The translations under genes were made by a program, and so were the position numbers. The notes below the pieces were generated by a model that saw nothing but the letters and a program-made list of their open reading frames with translations, was not told where the DNA came from and did not search any database. Below are positions 1 through 6,409 of a stretch of DNA of 8,054 nucleotides, in pieces (the stretch's first letter is position 1; each line of letters opens with the position of its first letter). Origin of the DNA: Anaerolineales bacterium (lineage in GTDB: Bacteria > Chloroflexota > Anaerolineae > Anaerolineales > UBA4823); contig JAOAHK010000015.1 in the NCBI GenBank assembly GCA_026415275.1, positions 1 to 8,054 of the forward strand, in the 5' to 3' direction.

Positions 1-145
1 CCCCTCTCCCAAAGGGCGAGGGAGTGCCCTCACCCCCGGCCCCTCTCCCGCAGGGCGAGGGGAGCGCCCTCACCGCCACCCCTCTCCCGAAGGGCGAGGG
101 GAGTGCCCTCACCCTCTGCTATTCTCCTGCAGGACGAGGGAGAGG
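1..145. repeat. 39-bp GC-rich tandem repeat array (three units plus a decayed fourth)
   Basis: Units start at 1, 40 and 79, each 39 bp long, and a degenerate fourth copy lies at about 121-145. Every full unit opens with CCCCTCTCCC, then 2-3 variable bases, then GGGCGAGGG(G), which is a 10-bp inverted repeat with one mismatch. It continues with AG(T/C)GCCCTCACC and a variable 3' tail. The units can therefore fold into hairpins. The array starts exactly at the window edge and probably extends to the left. The units abut without unique spacers, so this is not a CRISPR array. It resembles the CCCTCTCCC-type intergenic palindromic repeats found in several bacterial phyla; that link is from memory. 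Confidence 0.85.
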
Positions 146-236
146 CGATTTAGCATCGCGGGCATCCTCGCCTGCACACAGGTGAGAGAGGACCTCCGCC
201 CTCCAAGTCGGTTGATTATTGGAATGGAGATGGAAT

Positions 237-686
237 ATGACCTGGATACGTTTTGATGGTGAAAGAGACTTTATAGATATCTTCCTTGCTTGTGAACGCC
301 AGAAGCTATTTCAATTAGGCGATGTTTATCTGATCTTGATGCAATTGCACACCTTTCCCTGTAATCATTGTCAATCCTTTCTCTCTAATCTGTTAGATGC
401 TTTGGCGAAAAACAGCGATATCAAAGTCAAATTGCTGATCGCTGAAAATCCATTCGATCAACCGAAAGCCTTACAAAGTGGAGACCTGCTCTATTTGCCT
501 GAAGGAATGCTCTCGAACGAGCGGTTACAAGCAAGCTTAGGAGTTTTTTCCTCTGATACGAAAGTTTTTTTGTTCGATCCGTATGGTTCTCTCTGGTTCG
601 CTTGGAGTGGAGACGAGGTGGAAGCTGAGACAGTCGAAGAAACTCTCCAATGGTTGACTTATCTAGATATCCAATGCCCGGAGTGA
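237..686 (+). CDS. Thioredoxin-fold (redoxin-like) protein with a CNHC motif; possible selenoprotein
   Basis: This is a 149-residue protein as annotated to the first stop. A hydrophobic strand (about 30-38, YLILMQLH) leads into F-P-C42-N-H-C45 and a helix. This is the strand-CxxC-helix start of a thioredoxin fold. A second strand (KVKLLIAENP, 63-72) and a late VFLFDPYGSLWFAW strand pair (110-123) fit redoxin/AhpC-TSA-like proteins. A thiol-disulfide role in the cytoplasm is inferred; no signal peptide is visible. I chose ATG 237 because GGAG at 226-229 lies 7 nt upstream; an in-frame TTG at 219 would add six residues. The end is odd: the protein stops at ...IQC147-P-E-TGA, and the frame stays open for 12 more codons (GAPEWPGGSSML) to TGA at 723-725. 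If TGA 684-686 is read as Sec, the product is 162 residues with a C-terminal CPEU pair. Confidence that it is a gene is high; the precise family is uncertain. Confidence 0.75.
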   Translation: MTWIRFDGERDFIDIFLACERQKLFQLGDVYLILMQLHTFPCNHCQSFLSNLLDALAKNSDIKVKLLIAENPFDQPKALQSGDLLYLPEGMLSNERLQASLGVFSSDTKVFLFDPYGSLWFAWSGDEVEAETVEETLQWLTYLDIQCPE

Positions 687-714
687 GGCGCGCCGGAATG
701 GCCCGGTGGGTCAT
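684..714 (+). promoter_or_regulatory. Candidate selenocysteine codon and bacterial SECIS hairpin
   Basis: TGA at 684-686 is followed by 11 nt and then a 17-nt hairpin at 698-714: ATGGCCC, loop GGT, GGGTCAT. The stem has seven pairs, one of them a G-U wobble. In E. coli fdhF the minimal element is also, as I recall, a 17-nt upper stem-loop 11 nt after UGA, with GGU at positions 8-10; here GGU falls at the same positions. The bulged U known from fdhF is not reproduced. A competing hairpin (691-696 with 703-708) exists. SelB and Sec-tRNA genes are not in the window, so this remains a structural prediction. Confidence 0.4.
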
Positions 715-797
715 CAATGTTGTGAGTTTCCATACGTTTTGCTTCTCATCTTAGATTTATATCATTCGCAGTACATCGTGGTAAGATAAGACTCACG

Positions 798-1568
798 ATG
801 GACGCAAAAGGCTATTTTAAGGACAAGTTGATCAAGTTGGAGCAGCGTCTCAAGGCGTTGATCGAAGGTTCGACGGCGCATTTTGTGTCCACTCCGCCAG
901 ACAGCAGCGCGATTGCGGAGCAATTGCGTGCCGCGTTGCAAACCAATCAGCAAGCGCTCAAAGACGGGAAGGTTTTGGCGCCAAATTATTTTCTTATAGC
1001 AGCTTCGCCGCTCTATGCTGAAAAATTGCGCCAGAATAAGCAACTGATTAAGGAGTTAGAGAACGAATTGGAATACCTTGCCCAAGAGGCAGGATTGACT
1101 TTTGCCAGCCCGCCTGTTATTCAAGTTGTCGATGATGAAGAGATTCCCCATCATCAAGTCAGTATCAGCGCTCATTTCTCTCAAGAGATGACCGATACCC
1201 GTGGAATTGCTGAGAACGGTGAAGGTGACCTAGTCGAAATTCCCCAAAATGCTTTTTTGATTGTGAATGGGATGCAAATTTTCCTTTTAGATAAGGCGGT
1301 GGTAAATATCGGTCGGCACCCAGATAATCATTTGGTCTTGGAGGATCCACGCGTTTCACGACAGCACGCTCAACTGCGTGCGGTGCGCGGACAATACCTG
1401 CTCTTTGACCTAGGTTCGGCTGGGGGAACAACCGTTAATAATGTCCGTGTGCGTCAAGCAGTCCTATCCTCAGGAGATGTGATTTCATTGGCTGGAGTAC
1501 CCCTGGTCTATGGAGAGGATACTCAAACGCTTGGCAAGACACAGAAACTCTCTATGAGTTCTCATTAG
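798..1568 (+). CDS. fhaA: FhaA-like protein: DUF3662 N-terminal domain plus FHA domain
   Basis: The 256-residue protein has two parts. Residues 1-125 match the FhaA N-terminal domain (DUF3662) in pattern: an initial helix (FKDKLIKLEQRLKALIEG), then LAPNYFLIAASPLYAEKL at about 60-77 and a long helix to 97. Residues 152-238 form a forkhead-associated domain with the phosphothreonine-binding signature G172-R173, S187-R-Q-H190 and a T212-V-N-N215 loop. FHA domains bind phosphothreonine on partner proteins. In mycobacteria FhaA acts with PknB and the MurJ/FhaB cell-wall machinery, and a similar regulatory role is inferred here. No membrane segment is seen. The C-terminal tail is Thr/Ser-rich (TQTLGKTQKL) and could itself be phosphorylated. 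The gene is 4 nt upstream of the fhaB-like gene, so the two are almost certainly co-transcribed. The Shine-Dalgarno before ATG 798 is weak, and I saw no convincing promoter in 687-797. Confidence 0.85.
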   Translation: MDAKGYFKDKLIKLEQRLKALIEGSTAHFVSTPPDSSAIAEQLRAALQTNQQALKDGKVLAPNYFLIAASPLYAEKLRQNKQLIKELENELEYLAQEAGLTFASPPVIQVVDDEEIPHHQVSISAHFSQEMTDTRGIAENGEGDLVEIPQNAFLIVNGMQIFLLDKAVVNIGRHPDNHLVLEDPRVSRQHAQLRAVRGQYLLFDLGSAGGTTVNNVRVRQAVLSSGDVISLAGVPLVYGEDTQTLGKTQKLSMSSH

Positions 1569-1572
1569 GCAA

Positions 1573-1992
1573 ATGAGTGCAATTCTTCTGTTGGTTGTCC
1601 GCATTATCATCGCAATGGGCTTATATGCTTTTCTAGGTTGGGCGTTTTGGACGTTATATCAAGACCTGGTTTCCCAAGCCCGTTCTCTTTCCATTGAAGC
1701 GCTACCAAAACTTTCTCTGAGAGTGCAAAACGAGCCGCTACCTCGCCCTTTTCAACAGCTTGAAGTCATGATTGGCCGAGATGTGGGGTGCGACCTTCGT
1801 TTGGCAGATAGCACGGTAAGCGGCCGACACGCAAAGATCAGTTTTCAGCAGGGACAGTGGTGGCTAGAAGACTTGAATTCAACCAATGGCACGTTTCTCA
1901 ATCAAACCCGCCTGACCGAACCAGTGGTCTTAACGATTGGAGATGAAATTCGTTGCGGTCAGGTGCAAATTTACGTTGAAAGTCTTTCTTGA
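1573..1992 (+). CDS. fhaB: FhaB-like membrane-anchored FHA domain protein
   Basis: This 139-residue protein has one N-terminal transmembrane helix (about residues 4-28) and a short linker, followed by a C-terminal FHA domain (about 62-136). The binding signature is complete: G68-R69, S83-G-R-H86 and S103-T-N-G-T-F-L-N110. The order TM helix, linker, FHA domain and the size are those of actinobacterial FhaB (FipA), a phosphothreonine reader near the division and elongation machinery. The anchor should place the FHA domain on the cytoplasmic face. ATG 1573 lies 4 nt after the fhaA stop, with only a weak purine-rich sequence upstream, so translational coupling is likely. The mtnP start follows 14 nt after this stop. 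Binding partners are not visible here; a Ser/Thr kinase elsewhere is implied. Confidence 0.85.
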   Translation: MSAILLLVVRIIIAMGLYAFLGWAFWTLYQDLVSQARSLSIEALPKLSLRVQNEPLPRPFQQLEVMIGRDVGCDLRLADSTVSGRHAKISFQQGQWWLEDLNSTNGTFLNQTRLTEPVVLTIGDEIRCGQVQIYVESLS

Positions 1993-2006
1993 AAATGGGA
2001 GGCACT

Positions 2007-2873
2007 ATGGACGCAGAACCGATCTTAGCCATCATTGGGGGCTCGGGGATTTACCAAATGCCCGATTTGCAAAATGTGCAAGAAGTCGATGTGACTACTC
2101 CTTTTGGCAAACCCAGCGCGCCGATTGTGTGTGGCACCATTGAGGGGAAACCGATTGCCTTTTTAGCTCGTCATGGCGAGGGACATCGCTTTTCTCCAAG
2201 CGAAGTCAATTACCGCGCTAATATCTATGCCTTGAAAAGCTTGGGAGTGGAACAGATCGTGAGTATCTCTGCAGTTGGTTCATTGCGTGAGGATTACGCG
2301 CCCGGTGAATTAGTCGTCCCGGATGGCTTGTTTGACTTCACCCGTGACCGTAAACGCACTTTCTTTGAGGGGAATTGTGTGGTGCATATCAGCGTTGCCG
2401 ACCCGTTTTGCAATGCCCTTTCTGAACAGCTTTTTCAGGCGGTGCAAGCCACCGGCGTAGTGGTACATCGCGGCGGCTCAATGATTACGATTGAAGGGCC
2501 CCGCTTTTCAACCCGCAGCGAGTCGAATGTCTTCCGTTCCTGGGGGATGTCGATTATCGGCATGACCACCTCTCCCGAAGCCTTTTTGGCACGCGAAGCA
2601 GAGATGTGCTATGCGGTGATGGCACATGTCACCGACTACGATGTCTGGCACATCAGCGAAACGCCGGTGACAGTTGAGCAAGTAATACAGGTCTTAAATC
2701 GCAACACGGCAATTGCCCAACAAGCTGTGCGCAATTTGCTGATCAATCTGAAAACCGAGCGAACGTGCACTTGTGGCTCGGCACTGGCAAATGCCTTCAT
2801 CACTCGCAAAGACATCATACCCCTAGAAACTCGCCAGCGGTTGAGTTTGTTGATCGATAAATACTTCGACTAG
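2007..2873 (+). CDS. mtnP: S-methyl-5'-thioadenosine phosphorylase
   Basis: This 288-residue enzyme cleaves 5'-methylthioadenosine with phosphate to adenine and 5-methylthioribose-1-phosphate, in methionine and purine salvage. Visible family motifs are GGSGIY (11-16), R55-H-G-E-G-H60, NYRAN (68-72), SAVGSL (89-94 region), IEGPRFSTRSES (162-173), G185-M-T187 and T209-D210-Y-D212. The two aspartates of TDYD are the residues that select 6-aminopurines in human MTAP, which favours MTA over inosine or guanosine. A CTC pair (254-256) near the end resembles the CXC motif described for archaeal MTAPII; that comparison is from memory. ATG 2007 is chosen because GGGAGG (1997-2002) precedes it. TTG 1989 or ATG 1995 would make the start overlap or abut fhaB and would place this SD inside the gene. 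The length is normal. Its place between cell-envelope genes is probably only co-transcription. Confidence 0.93.
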   Translation: MDAEPILAIIGGSGIYQMPDLQNVQEVDVTTPFGKPSAPIVCGTIEGKPIAFLARHGEGHRFSPSEVNYRANIYALKSLGVEQIVSISAVGSLREDYAPGELVVPDGLFDFTRDRKRTFFEGNCVVHISVADPFCNALSEQLFQAVQATGVVVHRGGSMITIEGPRFSTRSESNVFRSWGMSIIGMTTSPEAFLAREAEMCYAVMAHVTDYDVWHISETPVTVEQVIQVLNRNTAIAQQAVRNLLINLKTERTCTCGSALANAFITRKDIIPLETRQRLSLLIDKYFD

Positions 2874-2909
2874 AACAATTGATTCAAGTCGTTCTACTTC
2901 GCTTAAGCG

Positions 2910-5336
2910 ATGAAACCTGAGATCAACGTTGCTGTACAACGCGAACGCCAGCTCTTGTTAATTGCGCTTAGCGTTGTTTTTCTCTTTGGGTTAGCCTTAA
3001 ACTTAGCTACCGTTGTTCGTTCGGGGGCTTTGGCGATTGATCGAGCACAGCAAGTTGGATTGGGATTTCTGGCGTGGGCAGCCTGCCTGGGTGTAACTTG
3101 GAGAATCGCTCGGGTGGCTGTGCCTGAACGCGATCCCTATTTATTGCCTACCGCCTTTCTGCTGATCGGCTGGGGGCTGATGACCCTGTGGCGGCTTTCC
3201 CCTTATCACGCCCAGCGGCAGACTCTCTGGCTGGCGGTTTCAAGCCTTCTTTTGACCTTGATCTTGAAAGCCCCATCGGATTTAGTCTACTTGAAGCGCT
3301 ATAAGTATCTTTGGCTGAGCGGGGGACTGCTTTTGGTCTTTGCCACATTGATCTTTGGCACAAACCCGGCGGGTTCGGGCCTGCCCCGTCTTTGGCTGGG
3401 TTGTTGTGGGGTCTATCTTCAGCCTTCTGAGCCGATGAAACTCTTGTTGATTGTTTATTTGGCAGCCTATCTTGCCGGAAGTCAGCCTTTGTTACAAAGA
3501 GCAATAGGGTCAAAACAACTGATTGCCTTGCTTGCACCAAGCGGGGTAATGAGCCTTTTAGCAATGGGGTTACTAATTGTCCAGCGGGATTTGGGAACTG
3601 CCTCGATCTTCTTTTTCCTTTCCGCGGTTCTCTTTTATTTTGCGACTGAACGGCGCAGTATTTTACTCTTTGGGGGGATCGGCATCCTAATGGGCTTGGG
3701 AGTGGGCTATGCTTTGTTTGACGTAGTGCGTTGGCGAGTAGAGGCGTGGATTAATCCCTATTTGGACCCGATTCACCGCTCTTATCAAATCGTCCAATCC
3801 CTGATTGCCATTGCCAACGGCGGCTTGTTCGGGCGGGGGCTGGGTTTGGGATACCCTGAGCAAGTGCCGGTGCCACATTCGGATTTTATTTATGCTGCCA
3901 TTGCAGAAGAGACCGGTTTGATCGGTAGCATTGCTCTGCTCGGTTGTCTGGCGTTGCTCGCTTTGCGCGCCATTCTCACGGCGATGTTCACCCAAGATCG
4001 CTTTCAACGCCTGTTGGCCATTGGAATCGCTGCCTACTTTGGTGGGCAAAGTATTCTGATCATTGGCGGTAACCTGCGCCTTTTGCCTTTGACCGGGGTG
4101 ACTTTGCCTTTTCTCTCTTATGGGGGGTCTTCGCTTATGGTTTCGGGCATCATGCTGGGGTTGCTATTACAAATTAGCCACTCAGCGCAACCGCAGCCGG
4201 GAATTCTTCCCAATCCAAAACCATATCTCGCCTTTGGTGCTTTATTGCTGTTGGGTTATTTCAGTGTAGCTTTGGCGAGTGGTTGGTTTGCGTTGGTCCG
4301 CGCGCCGATCCTTCTGGCACGCACGGATAACGCCCGCCGCTATATCTACGAGCAACTGGTTCAGCGAGGGACAATCTTTGACCGCGAACTGCGTCCATTG
4401 GCGGTTTCTGATCGGGAAGGACAGTATTATCGACGCAAAGTCCTTTATCCGCCGCTCAGCCCGCTGATCGGGTACTCACATCCCGTCTTTGGGCAAAGCG
4501 GCTTAGAGCGAAGTCTTGATGCGTGGCTAAGCGGGGAAAGAGGATACCGCACTTCAGCAATCCTTTGGCAGCGGCTGCTGACCGGCACGCCGCCGCCCGG
4601 CATTGCTGTGCGTTTGACCCTCGATTTGGAGTTACAAAGAGAGGTTGACCAAATCTTGGACGGAAAGGTGGGTACAGCGGTGGTGGTCAACGCCCGCAGT
4701 GGAGACCTCTTGGCGCTTGCCTCGCAGCCAGCGTATGATTCAAATCAATTGAGTGAAAAGATCGAAAGCTATCTCAAGGATCCAGGTGCTCCTTTGGTCA
4801 ATCGCCCCGTCCAAGGGCGATACGCACTCGACCAATTGAATAACTTACTTTTTCCGAATGGGATTGCTGCGTTGAGATTTGGCGAACTGCGCGCCCTTGG
4901 TCTGCCTGAAGGCTTAGAGGAAGGAGCAGCCATGCAAGATGAGAGGCGGATTACGCCCTTGCAAGCCGTTTGCGCTGCGGCGGCGTTGACAAATGGCGGT
5001 CAAAGGATTCCCTTGCGCGTGGTGGATGCCTTCCAATTGCCCAACAGCGGCTGGGTAACTGTCCAGCCTGAGAGTGCTCCGTTGGTGGTGTATCGGACGG
5101 ATGAGGTTGCTGCGCTGGTCAAAGGCAAGATCAACTTCGATGGGTTGACGTGGAGTCAGACTGAAGCGGTTACTTCTGGGAGAGGGTTGCCAACGGTTTG
5201 GTTCGTGGGGGGAACGACCTCCAATTGGGAAGGAGACCCCTTGGCGGTTGTCCTTGTCCTCGAAGGAGGGGACGAAGAGACTGCGCGCAGAATGGGCGAA
5301 GCTATCTTAAAAGCGGCGATGCCGAGGGTGGATTGA
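2910..5336 (+). CDS. SEDS (RodA/FtsW) glycosyltransferase fused to a degenerate class B PBP domain
   Basis: This is an 808-residue fusion. Residues 12-422 are a multi-pass SEDS polymerase that joins lipid II into glycan strands. It has QPSEPMKLL (171-179), QRDLGT (225-230), P283-Y-L-D286-P with D286 at the catalytic aspartate position of RodA, HSDFIYAAIAEETGLIG (323-339) and PFLSYGGSS (400-408). One further membrane helix (about 440-463) leads into a PBP-like half. That half keeps the pedestal motif RGTIFDRELRPLAVS (486-500), GQSGLERSLDAWLSG (528-542), VRLTLDLELQ (567-576), VVNARSGDLLALASQPAYD (592-610), NRPVQGRY (631-638) and ITPLQ...NGG (681-697). After NRPVQGRY, where PGSTFK should carry the serine nucleophile, it reads ALDQLNNL. 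No SxN is seen, KTG is replaced by a SGRG-type stretch (756-759), and about 50 residues seem missing. Transpeptidase activity is therefore unlikely. There is no clear SD; a CGCTTAAGCG palindrome (2900-2909) abuts the ATG. The gene starts 36 nt after mtnP. Confidence 0.88.
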   Translation: MKPEINVAVQRERQLLLIALSVVFLFGLALNLATVVRSGALAIDRAQQVGLGFLAWAACLGVTWRIARVAVPERDPYLLPTAFLLIGWGLMTLWRLSPYHAQRQTLWLAVSSLLLTLILKAPSDLVYLKRYKYLWLSGGLLLVFATLIFGTNPAGSGLPRLWLGCCGVYLQPSEPMKLLLIVYLAAYLAGSQPLLQRAIGSKQLIALLAPSGVMSLLAMGLLIVQRDLGTASIFFFLSAVLFYFATERRSILLFGGIGILMGLGVGYALFDVVRWRVEAWINPYLDPIHRSYQIVQSLIAIANGGLFGRGLGLGYPEQVPVPHSDFIYAAIAEETGLIGSIALLGCLALLALRAILTAMFTQDRFQRLLAIGIAAYFGGQSILIIGGNLRLLPLTGVTLPFLSYGGSSLMVSGIMLGLLLQISHSAQPQPGILPNPKPYLAFGALLLLGYFSVALASGWFALVRAPILLARTDNARRYIYEQLVQRGTIFDRELRPLAVSDREGQYYRRKVLYPPLSPLIGYSHPVFGQSGLERSLDAWLSGERGYRTSAILWQRLLTGTPPPGIAVRLTLDLELQREVDQILDGKVGTAVVVNARSGDLLALASQPAYDSNQLSEKIESYLKDPGAPLVNRPVQGRYALDQLNNLLFPNGIAALRFGELRALGLPEGLEEGAAMQDERRITPLQAVCAAAALTNGGQRIPLRVVDAFQLPNSGWVTVQPESAPLVVYRTDEVAALVKGKINFDGLTWSQTEAVTSGRGLPTVWFVGGTTSNWEGDPLAVVLVLEGGDEETARRMGEAILKAAMPRVD

Positions 5337-6051
5337 AATTATGCGATTGATGCAAGCGGATTAGGAAGTCAGGGAGTTGCTCGAAACGGTCGAGTTGGTA
5401 ATAGCTATTGGTAAGGAGTTTTCCGTTATGGTCCAATTCGTGTGCCCAAGTCATCTCGTGTGGGATGTAGATGGCAATCCCGCCTAATTGGACAACCGGT
5501 AAGATGTCCGAGCGCAACGAATTGCCAATCATGACGAAGCGTTGTGGGGAGAGATGGTATTTGGCGAGGATTTTCTCGTAGGTGGCAACAGTCTTATCGT
5601 GGACGATCTCAATTGCTCGGAAGTAGTGTCCTATGCCCGAGCGGTTGATCTTCTGTTCCTGCTCGCTGGCATCGCCTTTGGTGATCAGCATCAGTTCGTA
5701 TTGTTCAGCAAGCTGGGCGATGGTCTCGGCGACATTGGGGAATAACTCCACCGGCGCGGTCAACACACGGCGGGCAATAGCTAAGATGGCTTGGATTTGT
5801 TTACCGCTAATTTCCCCTTTGCTAATTGCTAGCGCGGCTTCGATCATCGAGAGGGTAAAGCTTTTCATTCCATAGCCATAAAGGGACAAATTTCTCAGCT
5901 CTATCTCGTCCAACAAAGCGGAAACCTGTTCAGGGGGTTGGAACGAAGCCATCAGGCGCACGAAGTCGCTTTTTGCCGCCTGATAACGGCTCTCGTTATG
6001 CCACAGCGTGTCATCGGCATCAAAGGCAATAATGTCAAACGGGGAGGGCAT
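5302..6051 (-). CDS. HAD-superfamily hydrolase (phosphatase)
   Basis: This 249-residue haloacid-dehalogenase family hydrolase is probably a small-molecule phosphatase; the substrate cannot be told. Motif I is F-D11-A-D13-D-T (nucleophile D11, acid/base D13). Motif II is L-I-T124-K-G-D. A motif III lysine lies in D-K153-T or at K160, and motif IV is GNSLRSD182. A helical C1-type cap fits residues 20-100, including YGYGMKSFTLSMIE (58-71). I prefer ATG 6051 because AGGA lies 5 nt upstream on the minus strand and the motif I strand follows at once. ATG 6084 would add 11 residues without an SD. A TATAAT box occurs on the minus strand at 6067-6072, but with no matching -35 and only 15 nt before the start. 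The gene converges on the SEDS/PBP gene, and the two 3' ends overlap by 35 bp, leaving no room for a terminator between them. Confidence 0.88.
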   Translation of the reverse strand: MPSPFDIIAFDADDTLWHNESRYQAAKSDFVRLMASFQPPEQVSALLDEIELRNLSLYGYGMKSFTLSMIEAALAISKGEISGKQIQAILAIARRVLTAPVELFPNVAETIAQLAEQYELMLITKGDASEQEQKINRSGIGHYFRAIEIVHDKTVATYEKILAKYHLSPQRFVMIGNSLRSDILPVVQLGGIAIYIPHEMTWAHELDHNGKLLTNSYYQLDRFEQLPDFLIRLHQSHNFNPPSASPLLR

Positions 6052-6409
6052 GGCTTTCCTAATAGAATTATACTTGGTAACCATATAGGGAGATGATTTG
6101 TATCGCCGACTTTTTTGGTGTGGATCACTCCTTAGAGCACCGGAGCCGTGCCATTGCCTGACAAAGCTTTGTCGTTATGTTTGAGGGAGCTAGAGTTGCT
6201 TGATGAGAAAAGTATCCTGCGCGATGCAACCAAGGTTGCTTTGGTTATCCTTCGTCGCCAAAAATAAGACAATAGTCACAATTGACCTTTGGAAAAATTG
6301 GGACTACCTTTTTCAACGAAAGAAGAAAAAACGTATATATTGACTAAACCGAAATAAAATCACGCAACAAATCCGAAAACAAATTTGGGGGTGCGTGCGC
6401 TGCAGCGAG
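6052..6409. other. Intergenic gap between the HAD gene and the truncated transporter
   Basis: This 358-bp stretch carries no convincing gene. It contains one possible small ORF (6154-6267), a perfect 14-bp palindrome at 6160-6173 and an inverted repeat at 6226-6239. The part from about 6262 to 6390 is clearly AT-richer than the rest of the window (for example the adenine run at 6318-6331 followed by TATATAT). A CGCTGCAGCG palindrome lies at 6398-6407, just beyond the transporter stop. The missing 3' half of the transporter is not recognisable here, so this sequence was probably brought next to it by an insertion or deletion. I saw no hairpin followed by a T-run that would be a terminator. Confidence 0.6.
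6154..6267 (+). CDS. Possible small ORF, 37 residues, unknown
   Basis: Starting from TTG 6154 (GGAG at 6142-6145, 8 nt upstream) or GTG 6148, the frame runs to TAA at 6265-6267. The product is leucine-rich and charged (PDKALSLCLRELELLDEK, then SILRDATKVALVILRRQK) and would form one or two amphipathic helices. Its composition looks more protein-like than the surrounding AT-rich DNA. I do not recognise it. The non-ATG start, the short length and the two inverted repeats inside it all argue for caution. It may be a remnant of a longer gene: the frame is closed by TAG at 6133-6135 just upstream. Confidence 0.2.
   Translation: MPDKALSLCLRELELLDEKSILRDATKVALVILRRQK

Noticed and set aside
1..145. 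CRISPR-like array
   Set aside because: The 39-bp units follow each other directly, with only a few variable bases and no unique spacers.
219..236. Upstream TTG start for the redoxin-like gene
   Set aside because: ATG 237 has GGAG at a good distance; the TTG start adds residues that do not fit the fold and has no SD of its own.
691..708. CGCCGG/CCGGTG hairpin with AATGGC loop as the SECIS element
   Set aside because: Its loop starts only 10 nt after the TGA and lacks a G in its first two bases; the 698-714 hairpin fits far better.
2871..2896. TAGAAC/GTTCTA inverted repeat after mtnP as a terminator
   Set aside because: It is only 6 bp with a 14-nt loop and no following T-run, and the next gene is 36 nt away on the same strand.
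6052..6084. Longer N-terminus for the HAD protein from ATG 6084
   Set aside because: There is no SD before 6084, while ATG 6051 has AGGA and directly precedes the motif I strand.
6282..6310. TTGACC with TACCTT 17 bp downstream as a plus-strand promoter
   Set aside because: The -10 match is poor and no plus-strand gene follows it.
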